Assembly (NCBI GenBank): GCA_029259775.1
Contig: JAJDEN010000016.1
Location: 1-64,000 of the forward strand
DNA: 64,000 nt
Reading direction: 5' to 3'
Origin: Planctomycetota bacterium
Lineage (GTDB): Bacteria; Planctomycetota; PLA2; JAEUHO01
Position numbers and translations under genes: made by a program. The notes beneath the pieces were generated by a model. The model saw nothing but the letters and a program-made list of their open reading frames with translations. It ran no database searches and had not been told where the DNA came from. This document shows, piece after piece, positions 49,026 through 59,490 of the stretch (position 1 is the first letter of the stretch; the number at the start of each line of letters is the position of its first letter).

Positions 49026-51119
49026 ATGAGCAGCACCCTGACTCCCTTCGACACAGACGCTAGGAAGAGATTGGCGCGTAAGCCGAGGCGCGTCAGGCCT
49101 GGAGCAGTGCCCCCGCATTCACGGCTGCCTGCGGCTCGTGGCGCTGGAAACCCAAGCGACCGCGAAGCGGGCAAGGACCCGATCTCACCGCCTGGCGCCA
49201 CGGCCCGTCATACGTATCCGCTCAAGGCCGAGGATGCCGTCGACCCCCTGATCGGCAAGACGATCGGACGCTGCCGGATCGAGATGCTGGTCGGTGTTGG
49301 AAAAACGGCGCGTGTGTACCAAGGAAGGCACGAGGCGCTGGACGGCCTCGTCGCCGTTAAGATCCTCCGGCCACGCGTGGCAGAGAACCAGGGCTTGGTC
49401 GATCGCTTTCATTCGGAAGCGCGAGCCATCGCATCGATCGACAACGAGAACGTGCTCAAGATCTATGACGTCGGTACGGAGGCCGGGCAGCACTACATGG
49501 TCGTCGAACTGCTCGAGGGCGAGGAGATCCTCGCCCTGATCCGTCGCGAGGGCCAGATCGAGGTCATGGATGCCCTGCGCATCATTCGTCAGGCGACCAA
49601 CGGCCTAGGCGCCGCGCATGAGAGAGAGCTCGTGCACAGAGACGTCAAGCCCGAGAACCTCTTCCTGCTCGACGACGGCACCGTCAAGGTGCTGGACTTT
49701 GGCCTTGCCGCGAACTTCGACAAGAACAGCGAACGGGTCGGCACCCCTCACTACATGGCTCCTGAGGTGTGCCAGTCCGGAGCCGTCTCTCCCGCCAATG
49801 ACATCTACGGGCTGGGCATCTCGTTGTTTCACCTTCTCACAGGGAGGCCTCCCTACGCAGGCCGCGACAGGAAGGCCATCTTCTCCGCTCACCTCGCCGG
49901 GCTTGCGCTCCACCCCGAGCGAGAGCTCCGTGGCCTACCCAAAGAAGTCGCTGACCTCGTTCGTCAGTTGACGAAGCGAGAGCCGCAGATGCGACCGACG
50001 GCGGCCGAACTCCTGGACGCCCTGGACCGTATTGGAGGCAAGGAACTCAAGCAGAAGGCGAGCTTGGGGCGTCGGCGGAAGCGCAGCCGATCACGCCTCG
50101 CGGTTGCCCGGCGTGACCGACGCGGCAAACGAGTTCCCGTGCTTCCGATCGCCATTGGGATCATCTCGGCCGTCGCCATCGGCCTGCTCGCCCTGGGAGG
50201 CCAAGGCGGTGGGACGGCTGAGCGCAGCCGTGTCCAAGCGAACGTCCCGGACGACGCTGTGAGCAGCGGATCGCGTCCTCAGGAGCCCAGGCCTGCGAAG
50301 GCCCCTGAGAAGAGCGTAGCGAAGAATGCGCGCCCCGAGGCGGTGGAGCGCGAGAGGGAGGCTAGCGAGGCCCTCGAGCGCGCCGAGGCGTACGCGCGCA
50401 AGACTTGGCGTGCTCCCGCGGACACGGATGCTGTTCTCTTGAAGTACACGTCGGTGTGGAGCCGCCACGAGTTCACGAAGGCTGGCAAGGAGGCTAGGCG
50501 CAGGGCACTGGCCATCAAGCACAAGAAGATGCACCCTCACCCGGACCGAGTCCTAACGTCCGAGAGCGCCGTCGCCAAGGCCCAGAGTGCGTGGAAAGAG
50601 AATCGGCCGAAGGTCGAGGACCTCATTCGAAAGCACGACTACCGAGGTGCGAGGCGCCTGGTGCCCGAGTCCGTCTCCGACGCGGCGGGTGATTTCCCGA
50701 GGGAACTCGACTTCTGGCGTGAGCACACGCGCCTCCTCGAGGACTTCCAGTCGGAGTTCATCAATAGGGTGACCAAGCTCCCTCCAGACAAGCGGACCCT
50801 AGTCGCAGCGGACGGGCAAGCAACCATTCGCCGGGTGACCCCAACCTCATTCGAGGTCCGCATCGGAGGGCGACGCGAGTCCTTGCCCTGGTCGAGGGTC
50901 GGTGCTGATGTCATCGCGGAGCTTGCTGCGGTTGCCTTCGGAACCGAGGATGCACGTCTGGTCATGCTCAGCGCCTCGTTCGCCTTCGCGCACAAGCTGG
51001 GGGAGAGTTTCTGGGACACACAGCTGCTGCTCGGCATTACGCACGGGGCCGAGGCCTACGACCGGCTGAAGAGGGCGTACGCCAAGCGCTTCCGGGCCTG
51101 GAGCGAGGCGGAGAGATAG
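49026..51119 (+). CDS. Ser/Thr protein kinase with TM and extracytoplasmic C-terminal region
   Basis: RCRIEMLVGVGKTARVYQGRHEALDGLVAVKILRP...ELVHRDVKPENLFLLDDGTVKVLDFGLAANF...GTPHYMAPEV; TM VPVLPIAIGIISAVAIGLLALGG. Confidence 0.92.
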   Translation: MSSTLTPFDTDARKRLARKPRRVRPGAVPPHSRLPAARGAGNPSDREAGKDPISPPGATARHTYPLKAEDAVDPLIGKTIGRCRIEMLVGVGKTARVYQGRHEALDGLVAVKILRPRVAENQGLVDRFHSEARAIASIDNENVLKIYDVGTEAGQHYMVVELLEGEEILALIRREGQIEVMDALRIIRQATNGLGAAHERELVHRDVKPENLFLLDDGTVKVLDFGLAANFDKNSERVGTPHYMAPEVCQSGAVSPANDIYGLGISLFHLLTGRPPYAGRDRKAIFSAHLAGLALHPERELRGLPKEVADLVRQLTKREPQMRPTAAELLDALDRIGGKELKQKASLGRRRKRSRSRLAVARRDRRGKRVPVLPIAIGIISAVAIGLLALGGQGGGTAERSRVQANVPDDAVSSGSRPQEPRPAKAPEKSVAKNARPEAVEREREASEALERAEAYARKTWRAPADTDAVLLKYTSVWSRHEFTKAGKEARRRALAIKHKKMHPHPDRVLTSESAVAKAQSAWKENRPKVEDLIRKHDYRGARRLVPESVSDAAGDFPRELDFWREHTRLLEDFQSEFINRVTKLPPDKRTLVAADGQATIRRVTPTSFEVRIGGRRESLPWSRVGADVIAELAAVAFGTEDARLVMLSASFAFAHKLGESFWDTQLLLGITHGAEAYDRLKRAYAKRFRAWSEAER

Positions 51120-51215
51120 GTCAATCGTAGATGCCTCGACAACAGCCCCTGTGGGCTACTTCGTGAGTCGCCAGGTGGCACACTCAGCGGGCGCGAGTCA
51201 CCATGGAGATGAGAA

Positions 51216-51377
51216 ATGGCGAGGAAGACGTACACGGCCGAGCAGATCATTCGGAAGCTGCGTGAGGCCAGAGTCGAGGTTGCGAGGGGAGATGGCGTCG
51301 TCCATGGGATCCGAGCGCAGCCCTCAGCCAACTCAGGCCCGAATGCGGCGCGAGATCGGGTCCGTTGGATCATCTAG
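51216..51377 (+). pseudogene. IS3-type transposase OrfA N-terminal fragment
   Basis: MARKTYTAEQIIRKLREARVEVARGDGVVHGI..., terminated early. Confidence 0.7.
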
Positions 51378-51473
51378 CGTCGGGGAGGCCAGCGCGGGAA
51401 GGTGCGGTGTGTGCAGAGATGGCCATGTATAGCGAACATCCACTAGAGTCCGCCCCGGGGACAATCAGGAGCG

Positions 51474-51764
51474 CACATCGCCAACATCGCATCGGTATTG
51501 AAAGAAGAGATCCAGCGCCCCGCGCGTAGGGAGATCCGCGCCGCCACCGGGTCGATCAAGAAGCACCGGGCTGACGACCGCAGCGCCATCGCCGCGCTGA
51601 AGCGGCAAGTCGCCAGTCTGGAGCGCGACGTGGCCTTCCTCCAGAAGCGCGAGAAGGGCCGTCTCAAGAAGGCACCCACTGCCACTGAAGCCGAGGGCGT
51701 CCAATTCAGCCCCAAGTGGGTCGCTGCAGGCCGTGTGCGGCTGGAACTCTCCGCAAGGGACTAG
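51474..51764 (+). pseudogene. Truncated HTH/XRE-type regulator lacking its HTH
   Basis: IANIASVLKEEIQRPARREIRAATGSIKKHRADDRSAIAALKRQVASLERDVAFLQKRE...GVQFSPKWVAAGRVRLELSARD then stop. Confidence 0.5.
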
Positions 51765-51953
51765 GCCAGCCTCCCACTGCAGCCGGGCCTCAGCCGAAGA
51801 TTAGCAGCGCGACATGCGTTGCAGACCGAGTCTTGCAGGCAGATCGAGACTGTGGCGAGCTTCGACGCTACTTGGCTGTTCCCGCGGCTTGAGCCACAGT
51901 TCGGGCAGCCACCGGAACATCTCGCTAGACCGGCGCGCGACCTTCACGGGCCT

Positions 51954-54167
51954 CTAGAAGTCTAGATCGAGGGCAAGAACCACCGACCGGCCGGGCTCGT
52001 TCTGCCCTGAACCGTGGATCCTGTAGTTCTCGTCCAGCACGTTTTCGAGTGCGAGGCTCATCCGCAGGTTGCGGCCCAACTTGGCCCCGGCCCTGAGGTT
52101 CAGGCGCGTCCACGCGGGTGTCCCGCCCGGCGGGATGCGACGCGAGTCCGTCTCGTCTCGGAACGAGAGGCGGTCCTCGCGGGCAGAATGCTCGATGTCG
52201 GCCTGGGCCCAGAACCGGGAGCAGGGCGGCGCGTAGCGCACGCCCGTCCACACGGCGAAGGGCTTCATACGGTCGAGGGGATGGCGCACCAGGGCGCCGG
52301 CGGGATCGAACTGGTCCACCTCGCCGTCCGTATATGAGACGGTTCCGAACCATGTCCAAGCGGGCGCTGCGCGCCAACTCCACTCCAAGTCGATTCCCCA
52401 CACCCAGCCGTCGCCGGCGTTGTCCTTACGCACCTCCGGGACGCCACCGATCAGGGTGCCGGTCGGCGACACAACGATGCTGTTCTCGATGAACGTGTAC
52501 CAGCCCGAGAGGCCTGCACGCAGGCGCTGCTGCTCCGTCTTCACGCCCACCTCGAAGGACACGAACGTCTCGGGGTCGAGGTCAGGCGCGGGCGTCTCTA
52601 CGATGCTCGTCGAATCGAGCGCCGTAAGTTCATGCAGCGTCGGCGTACGGAAGCCCTGCGAGACACCGCCGTACACCGACCAGCGCGGATTCACGTGGTA
52701 GAGGGCGCGCAGGCTGCCCGAGACGTTAGTCCATTCGTTCGACACTTGGATGATGTTGCCGGGCGTCGTCGGATCGCTGCCCGCGACGGCGGGATTGTCG
52801 ACGCGGTCCGCCTCGGCCGCGGCATACGTAAATCGCACCCCGCCGAATACTTCCCAGCGCCCCCATGCGATGTGCTCCTGAACGTAGGCACCGAAGAGGT
52901 CGTACGTGGCATCATCACCGACCGGACCCTGGATCACGGGCCCGCCGGGCACGCCGGCAGTAGAGCTCCGCCGGAAGCTGTCGACCGTGTCGTGGTAGTA
53001 CTCCGCACCATAGGTGAAGCGACCCCAGCGCGTGGGCGACTCGAGTTGCAGTTGGACGCCGATTTGACCGACGCTGAAGCCCTGCAGGTCACGTCGATCT
53101 CCGGTGCGCAAGCGGTCCCGCTCCTCGGCTTGGCGGTGGTAGCTCAGCGCCACGTGTCCGCGCGAAAACGGCGCGGAACACTCACCGGCGTCGAAGGCAA
53201 GCTTCGCGTAGGCGAGATCGCGTTCCTGGTCGAAGTCACGCTGCAGGTCACCGCCGACGCTCGTTCCGTGAAACGGAACGGCATCGACGGTGGTCTCGGT
53301 GCGTGGCGCGTCAAACTGCCGGACGTGCTGCCACGCCGTCGTCAGCGTCCAGTAGCGCCCGATACGCTGGTCGAAGCGCACATCGGCGTCCCACTCGTCG
53401 ATCCCGCCAGTGCCAGGCAGGCTGCCGCCGCCGCTATCGATGTCGCCGTAGATCTTGCGACTGAGCCCGGCTGCCCACCCCAAGTTGTTCATATTGCCCT
53501 CGGTCTGGACACGCGCGAAGTGGGCGCGCTCTCCCGAGGCAGAGCGCAGATACATGCCGCCGTTCGTATGCAACCCCCGCTCGAAGCTCGTCCGCCGCCA
53601 GGGGATCACGTTCACCGTCCCGCCAATCGCATCGCTGCCGTAGAGGACGGAGTGCGGACCGCGCGCCACCTCCAGGCGCTGGAGCGACAGCGCATCGATC
53701 GTCGCCCAGTACTGATTCGGGCCGGTCCGGAAAGTGGAATTGTTGAGCCGGATGCCGTCGATGAGCATCAGGTTTCTAAAGCCCGTAAAGCCGCGGATGA
53801 AGGGCGAGTGCTGGAGCGGGCCCGTCTTCTGCGCGAGGACGCCCGGCAGGCCTTGGAGCGCATCAGAGAGCGAGCGAGCCGCTCGTCGAATGCGGATCTC
53901 CTCGTTCGTAATCACGGTCACGGTGTTGGGCACACGAAGCATCTCCAGCCGGCCGCGCGTGGCCGTGATGGATGCCTCGCTACCTGCGTTGGCGGGGCCG
54001 CCGAGAAGGCGTGGGGCTATGACGTCCGCCGGCGCAAGGACCGGAATGTCATCCTCTTCGGTCGCGGACGGATCGTCCTGTGCCCAGACGCTTGGACCCA
54101 AGGACGCGAAGACGGCCAGGCAGATGCCGGTGAAAGCGGTGCACAGGCGGCGGTTGCCGATATCCAT
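51954..54167 (-). CDS. TonB-dependent outer-membrane receptor
   Basis: Signal, plug (VITNEEIRIRRAARSLSDALQGLPGVLAQKTGPLQHSPFIRGFTGFRNLMLIDGIRLNNS...GPHSVLYGSDAIGGTVNV), terminal beta strand YRIHGSGQNEPGRSVVLALDLDF. Confidence 0.95.
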   Translation of the reverse strand: MDIGNRRLCTAFTGICLAVFASLGPSVWAQDDPSATEEDDIPVLAPADVIAPRLLGGPANAGSEASITATRGRLEMLRVPNTVTVITNEEIRIRRAARSLSDALQGLPGVLAQKTGPLQHSPFIRGFTGFRNLMLIDGIRLNNSTFRTGPNQYWATIDALSLQRLEVARGPHSVLYGSDAIGGTVNVIPWRRTSFERGLHTNGGMYLRSASGERAHFARVQTEGNMNNLGWAAGLSRKIYGDIDSGGGSLPGTGGIDEWDADVRFDQRIGRYWTLTTAWQHVRQFDAPRTETTVDAVPFHGTSVGGDLQRDFDQERDLAYAKLAFDAGECSAPFSRGHVALSYHRQAEERDRLRTGDRRDLQGFSVGQIGVQLQLESPTRWGRFTYGAEYYHDTVDSFRRSSTAGVPGGPVIQGPVGDDATYDLFGAYVQEHIAWGRWEVFGGVRFTYAAAEADRVDNPAVAGSDPTTPGNIIQVSNEWTNVSGSLRALYHVNPRWSVYGGVSQGFRTPTLHELTALDSTSIVETPAPDLDPETFVSFEVGVKTEQQRLRAGLSGWYTFIENSIVVSPTGTLIGGVPEVRKDNAGDGWVWGIDLEWSWRAAPAWTWFGTVSYTDGEVDQFDPAGALVRHPLDRMKPFAVWTGVRYAPPCSRFWAQADIEHSAREDRLSFRDETDSRRIPPGGTPAWTRLNLRAGAKLGRNLRMSLALENVLDENYRIHGSGQNEPGRSVVLALDLDF

Positions 54168-54434
54168 TACTTATCCTCCCAGTCGATGCGCACCCAACGT
54201 TGGATCATGCACGGGGTTCACACGCGATCCGGCGCGCGCGAGGACTTCTGGGCACTTGTGCATATCTGCCTGAACCGGCGGCGCTCACGCGTGCACACGT
54301 CCGGAAGACGGGGCACCCCGCAGACGCCCATCATCTGGGTCTGGGTCGCCCTCGGCCTGTGCCCCGTGCAGGGCGAGGTACGTCGCGACCGTTGCACGTG
54401 GAGCATTGCGAGATCATTGCGGGTGTGCGATGAC

Positions 54435-55997
54435 CTAGGTGATCGACGTCTGCCCGGCCGGCTGGCCGAAGACGACGGTTGCGCGGAACACCCCGTCCTC
54501 GACGGTCACGTGAAACTCCAGATCGGCGACGCGAGCGATGTCGGCTACGATGCTGAGCCCCAGCCCGGCGTGCTGCACGCCGGTTCGAGCCCCGTCCCCG
54601 CGCCAGAACGCTCTCGTTGCATTCGCGGCCTCCCTTGCCGTGAGGGCTCCGGCCGGATTTGACAGCGAAAGTGCGGCGCCGCCAGGCTCGGTGCCGATCC
54701 TCGCTTCGATCAGGCTCCCTGGCGGGGCGTGCTCGATCGCGTTCTGAATCAGGTTGGAGAGAACTGATTCCACGATGTCAGGATCGGAGCGCACATGGGC
54801 CGCGGGTCCCTGGGCGAGGTCGAACCGCTGCTCGCGCGCCGATGCTCTCGTGCGCAGCAGCCTCCATGAGTCGAGCATGTGCTGGCGCAGATCGATCACT
54901 TCCGCGGCGGCCCACGATTGCCCCGTTCGGATACGGGCCAGGCGCGAGAGGGCCGAAACCAAACGCGTCATTCGATCCGCGACCGCGTGACACTGCGTTG
55001 CGCAGCGGGCCTGCAACGCGGCATCATCTGGCCATTGGCGCGCGACGTCCGTGATGCTCTTGAGCTCCGCGACAGGAGTGCGTAGCTCGTGCGCAAGGTC
55101 TGCCGTCATGCGCCGCTCGCGAGTGAAGGCATCGTCGAGCTTGTTCAGGGCAGCGTTCAGAGCATCGACGATGGGAACCAGGTCCGCCGGAGGCTTCGAG
55201 AGGCGGACAGCGCGGTCCAGGGTCGCGGCATCCAGGCGGCTCACCTCGTTTCGCAGGTCCCGTAGCGGCGCTAGGGCCCGGCGCGTCGTACACACGGCGA
55301 GGCCCGCCGCGCCCAGCACCAAGAGCACACCGCTCACCAGCAGCGCGGTGCGGAGCGACGCGAGGAGCGCGTGCTGTTCTTCCGCGTTCGTGGCGACGAC
55401 GACGGTCGCCGACACGGGCGGCAGCTTGAGCCGTTGGCGCAGCTCTGACCAAGAGCGCTGCCAAGCCGGACTGTCAAAGGGGACGTCAGTGAGTCGGAGC
55501 GTGACGGCGCGCCCCCGGCTTCCGTCCGGCAGCGTTGTGGGGCCGGTCGGCGGCAGCCTGCCGGCCGGCGCCAACTCTCGACCGTCCAGGGAGCGCGACC
55601 GGGCGAGAAGGACGCCAGCACGGTCACGGACCTCGAAGTGGTGCGGGGTGGCGGAACCGCCGGCTGCCGGCCCCCAACGGACCTTGGATAGGTCCGCCGC
55701 GAGACGTCCCACTGCGAGTTCACGGAAGTGGGCCCGACGACGCTCGGCAGCGGAATCCGCGAGATTGATTTCACGCAGCACGTCGGCGCCCAGCCGGTTG
55801 AACTCCGTCTGCCCAGCGGGCTCGACACCGACGTGCAGCGCCTCTGAGAGTCGCCGGGCCTCGCCAGCCAGAGACGCGTCGAGCGCGCCCCAGACGGCCG
55901 CCTGGACGAAGTGATCCAGCACGAGTCCTCCAACGAAGAAGATACCGGTCAGCCCGAGGGTCAGCGGCACGGTCAGCCGGCGTTGGAAGGATCTCAA
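54435..55997 (-). CDS. Two-component sensor histidine kinase
   Basis: LRSFQRRLTVPLTLGLTGIFFVGGLVLDHFVQ; RRMTADLAHELRTPVAELKSITDVAR; HATPase-like C-term; TTG start overlapping the regulator stop (TTGA). Confidence 0.88.
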   Translation of the reverse strand: MRSFQRRLTVPLTLGLTGIFFVGGLVLDHFVQAAVWGALDASLAGEARRLSEALHVGVEPAGQTEFNRLGADVLREINLADSAAERRRAHFRELAVGRLAADLSKVRWGPAAGGSATPHHFEVRDRAGVLLARSRSLDGRELAPAGRLPPTGPTTLPDGSRGRAVTLRLTDVPFDSPAWQRSWSELRQRLKLPPVSATVVVATNAEEQHALLASLRTALLVSGVLLVLGAAGLAVCTTRRALAPLRDLRNEVSRLDAATLDRAVRLSKPPADLVPIVDALNAALNKLDDAFTRERRMTADLAHELRTPVAELKSITDVARQWPDDAALQARCATQCHAVADRMTRLVSALSRLARIRTGQSWAAAEVIDLRQHMLDSWRLLRTRASAREQRFDLAQGPAAHVRSDPDIVESVLSNLIQNAIEHAPPGSLIEARIGTEPGGAALSLSNPAGALTAREAANATRAFWRGDGARTGVQHAGLGLSIVADIARVADLEFHVTVEDGVFRATVVFGQPAGQTSIT

Positions 55998-56671
55998 GGC
56001 ACCGCCACGAGCAACAGGTAGCCGCGCCCGCGCAGCGTTTCGATTCGAGGTGCCCCCTCGATGCTCCCGAGCCAAGCCCGAAGGCGGCAGATCGCGGAAT
56101 CAACCGCGTTTCCTTCAGGCAGAGTGTGTTCATCATAGAGCGCGTCTTCGATCTCGATGCGGGAGACGACCTCACCCGGCCGCCGGGCCAAGTACTCGAG
56201 CAGGGCATACTGGCGCGGCGGGATCGGCACCACTCGCCCGCCGCAGTGCGCGATCTGCTTGGCGGTGTCGAGTTGCAGCGTGCCCATCTCTAGCTTCGGG
56301 GCCTTCTGGCCGTAGCGGCGCCGACCGAGGGCCTGGATGCGAGCGACGAGTTCCTGGAAGTCGAAGGGCTTGACGAGGTAGTCATCGGCCCCCGCCCGCA
56401 GGCCGAGCACGCGATCCTGGATCCGGTCGCGCGCTGTCAGCATCAGCACGTGCGCCTGTGCACCGTGAGCGCGTAGTGATCGCAGCACTTCGATGCCATC
56501 CATACTCGGGAGCATCACGTCGAGGATCACGACATCGTAAGGGTTGGAGCGCGCGTAGGAGAGTCCTCGTCGCCCATCTCGCACCACGTCGACGGCGTAG
56601 CCGAGCCGTGACAGCCCGGCCTTGAGCGACTCGCACAGAAGTTCTGAATCCTCGACGACGAGCAAGCGCAT
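55994..56671 (-). CDS. OmpR/PhoB-family response regulator
   Basis: MRLLVVEDSELLCESLKAGLSRLGYAVDVVRDGRRGL...VVILDVMLPSMDGIEVL...LVKPFDFQELVAR; wHTH ending TLRGRGYLLLV. Confidence 0.93.
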   Translation of the reverse strand: MRLLVVEDSELLCESLKAGLSRLGYAVDVVRDGRRGLSYARSNPYDVVILDVMLPSMDGIEVLRSLRAHGAQAHVLMLTARDRIQDRVLGLRAGADDYLVKPFDFQELVARIQALGRRRYGQKAPKLEMGTLQLDTAKQIAHCGGRVVPIPPRQYALLEYLARRPGEVVSRIEIEDALYDEHTLPEGNAVDSAICRLRAWLGSIEGAPRIETLRGRGYLLLVAVP

Positions 56672-57056
56672 GACGCGATCATCCGTTCCAACCGCTCCTC
56701 TGCAAGCGCTGGGCACGGTGCTGCTCATGGCCGCCGAGGAAACCAATCATCCGCTCGCTTGATCTGTCCTGATCGCGGTAGGTGAAGCCTTGGGGCGGTT
56801 CAACACTCCAGCGCCAGCATCAAGCCCAGCGATGGAATGGGGCACCGCAGGGCAGGCCCCGAAGGGTGCTCGCGCCAGCCGGCGGCGAGGTTGCAGCAGC
56901 GAGCAAGCCAGGCTGCCGGGGCCCGTGGTCTCGCGCCAATCTGCCCGCCCCTGCAACTCCCCCGCGCCTAGGCGCCACCCGCCCCCGCCTAGAGGGTTTC
57001 CCCGCTCGACCGCGTCATCCTCAATCCGTCAGCCTCCCGGCGTCGGTCAGGGTAGG

Positions 57057-57560
57057 TCAGACTTCCTCACCAGTGGACACGCCGCCCCAGCAGTCACCGC
57101 TGTCCAGTCCTGAGCTGCCTGCCCCCTTGGCATGGAGGAAGAGCTGCATGCGGTACGCGGCCATGCACTGCGGCCCCATGAGCATCAGGACTTCACCCAG
57201 CGGGGTCTCGCGATTCTCCCAGGGGAGCACGCCACTCTTGGTCAGTAGATCCTCATCCGTGAGACCTGCGAGGACTCTGCGCATGGCTGCGAGTTGCTCG
57301 TCCATCGCCTGGGCGAACTCCTCCGGCGGGAGATTGCCTGCACGCTCTCGTGCCGCGTCCGCGATGGTCGAGCCGCCGCCACCATAGAGAGCGACGCCGT
57401 TGAGTGCCGCGTACGTGAGGTAGCGCAGCAGTTCGAGCGTTGATCGCTGCTGTGGCGTTGGTCTCCAATCGAGGCCGCCCGCCGGGATTTGCGTGGCCAG
57501 ATGCTTGATCACGCGCGTCTCGTAGGCCAGCGCACTGAGGAGTTGATCCCTGAAACTCAT
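57057..57560 (-). CDS. DinB-like four-helix protein
   Basis: MSFRDQLLSALAYETRVIKHLATQIPAGGLDWRPTPQQRSTLELLRYLTYAALN...EEFAQAMDEQLAAMRRVLAGLTDEDL. Confidence 0.65.
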   Translation of the reverse strand: MSFRDQLLSALAYETRVIKHLATQIPAGGLDWRPTPQQRSTLELLRYLTYAALNGVALYGGGGSTIADAARERAGNLPPEEFAQAMDEQLAAMRRVLAGLTDEDLLTKSGVLPWENRETPLGEVLMLMGPQCMAAYRMQLFLHAKGAGSSGLDSGDCWGGVSTGEEV

Positions 57561-57704
57561 GATGGTGTAGGCCTCCTCGCTTGCACGACTCGATTCGCTC
57601 AATCGCGTCGCGCTTGAGCTTCAGGCTACAGGGAGCCTCCAGCGGCGCCCATGGGATGCTCGACTCAGGAGAGCAAGCTCACCTGCCTGTCCCTACGACA
57701 ACGC

Positions 57705-57865
57705 CAGCCCAAAGCCAGACATCTCCATTGTGAGGGGCTTGCGTAGATCCCGGTGGACCCTCGTCACGGTCTCGGGATGCTCGTCGAGGAGCAGCGAGAT
57801 CGCGTCGTAGGCGGCGAAGTACTCGCGCGTGACCTTCGCCGTGACCTGCACCCCAGAAGCTGGAC
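57705..57865 (-). pseudogene. Possible transposase N-terminal remnant
   Basis: Reverse reading VQVTAKVTREYFAAYDAISLLLDEHPETVTRVHRDLRKPLTMEMSGFGLALS*; no downstream catalytic domain. Confidence 0.35.
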
Positions 57866-58159
57866 CACTTCTTGGGGATCAGGTCATGCCCCTGTCAAGG
57901 ATGGTTGTCTGACTTGCTTCCTAGGCGTTCCTCTCGTCTCGGATCAGGGGAGATGAGTCGGTTCGGCCAGTCATCTCTTCGGGCTCTTCGTCCCATGGTG
58001 TCAAGTTCGGACGGCAGCTTCCCTATCAGGTCAGCGATTTGAGAGCGGCTCAGAACGAGCGCCCCTCGGCTTGCGCCACCTTGCCCCCCCGGGCTTGCTG
58101 CCATCCGACTCCGACTCATGTCCCGTGATCCGTTCGCTTCCTACGTGTTGCTCTTCAGG

Positions 58160-59266
58160 CTACGCAGCCAGATCCGCGCGCGGCGTACCGAACGGCTTGG
58201 TCACGTCGTAGCACTCTCCAAGGGCGAAGAGCCGCCAGATGCCCTCCGCCAGCTTCCTTCCCGCGGCCGCTCGGGCTTTCACCTTGTTGCCGAGTCTGCG
58301 CTGCTTGGCCTCGATCCAAGATCGGATCACGGCGCCCGAGCCCTTGCGACACCTGCAGCAGATGTTCACCGCCTGCAGGAGGGCCCGGCGAAGATGTGGG
58401 CTGCCGTGTCGCGTGATGCCGCCGTGCTTGACGCGGCCTCCGCTGCTTCGATCGATGGGCGTGAGCCCGACGTAGCGGCCGAAGGCCTTGGCCGAGCGGA
58501 ACCGGCGAATCGGCCCCGACTCGGCGAAGATCGTGGCCGCGATGATCGGCCCTACGCCGGGGATGTGCTTGCGTAGCTCCTTCACCTCCGGGAGCTCGGC
58601 GGTCAACGCCTCGATGCGGCCCTGCCAGTCCAGGATGTTTCCATCGATGTGATCGATCAGCTCGAGCGTGAACGTGATGGCCATGCCCAGGTGCCCCGGC
58701 CCGCGCTGAGCACGCTCGCGCAGGAACGCCCAGTTCGCTTCGCTTCGAAGTGTCCGGTTGGGGAGCCGAATCGCCATCTGGCGCAGATGGCCACGAAGCT
58801 GCACGATGAGGCGCGTGCGTAGGGTGATGAGCGCTTGGCATTCTCGCGTGGCCAGACGCAGCTCGCGCAAGTCCCCCGTGGGGATGAAGCACTCGGGCAA
58901 ACGGCGCTCGTGCGTCAGATAGGCCGGCCACCAGGCGTCGTTGAGATCGTTCTTCTCCTGAGAGTTGGCGATGGCGCGAATGCGCCGCGATTGGGCCACA
59001 TGCACGCGATCGGCGCCCAGGCGCTCGCGCAGCACGTCGTAGTCCCAAAGCGTGCCGCCGCACGCCTCCAGAGCGACGTGCGTCTTGCGCCGGCCCACGT
59101 GCTCGCGAAGGAAGGCCTTGAGCGCCTCGTGCGTAGAATCGAACTCGCCGCATGCGATCTCGTCGCCCCGCCGATCAAGCCGTGAGAACACGATCAGGTC
59201 CTTGTGCACATCCAGGCCGATGGCCTCACCGTTGACCGTCAGTACGTTCCGCGCCAGCTTCTTCAT
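58160..59266 (-). CDS. IS110-family transposase (DEDD)
   Basis: MKKLARNVLTVNGEAIGLDVHKDLIVFSRLDRRG...KNDLNDAWWPAYL...IPGVGPIIAATIFAESGPIRRFRSAKAFGRYVGLTPIDRSSGGRVKHGGITRHGSPHLRRALLQAV. Confidence 0.93.
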   Translation of the reverse strand: MKKLARNVLTVNGEAIGLDVHKDLIVFSRLDRRGDEIACGEFDSTHEALKAFLREHVGRRKTHVALEACGGTLWDYDVLRERLGADRVHVAQSRRIRAIANSQEKNDLNDAWWPAYLTHERRLPECFIPTGDLRELRLATRECQALITLRTRLIVQLRGHLRQMAIRLPNRTLRSEANWAFLRERAQRGPGHLGMAITFTLELIDHIDGNILDWQGRIEALTAELPEVKELRKHIPGVGPIIAATIFAESGPIRRFRSAKAFGRYVGLTPIDRSSGGRVKHGGITRHGSPHLRRALLQAVNICCRCRKGSGAVIRSWIEAKQRRLGNKVKARAAAGRKLAEGIWRLFALGECYDVTKPFGTPRADLAA

Positions 59267-59490
59267 GGGTTGCCCTCTCGGTTTGTTGACTCGCACGTCA
59301 ACTGGGACTCTGAGCCCGATCGGGGACATCGCTCCCCGGCCGGAGGGCAGCTCGTTTGCGACATCAGGTCAATACCCATACCTCGCGCAACCGGCCGAAC
59401 GACCGCGCACGGTGAGTTCGCGCTCTCTGGCGTTCCGCCCGAGACCGAACTGCTATGCATCATGCGTGGTCCTGGCCCAGGCTTCCTAGT
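58160..59490 (-). mobile_element. IS110-family insertion sequence, ends not precisely defined
   Basis: Transposase plus about 220-nt upstream non-coding region with inverted repeats. Confidence 0.55.

Noticed and set aside
54168-54434. Cobalamin riboswitch upstream of the TonB receptor
   Set aside because: No B12-box (GCCACTG-like) was found in the reverse-complement leader.
52632-54662. 676-aa plus-strand ORF
   Set aside because: Antisense to the TonB receptor, which has plug and barrel motifs.
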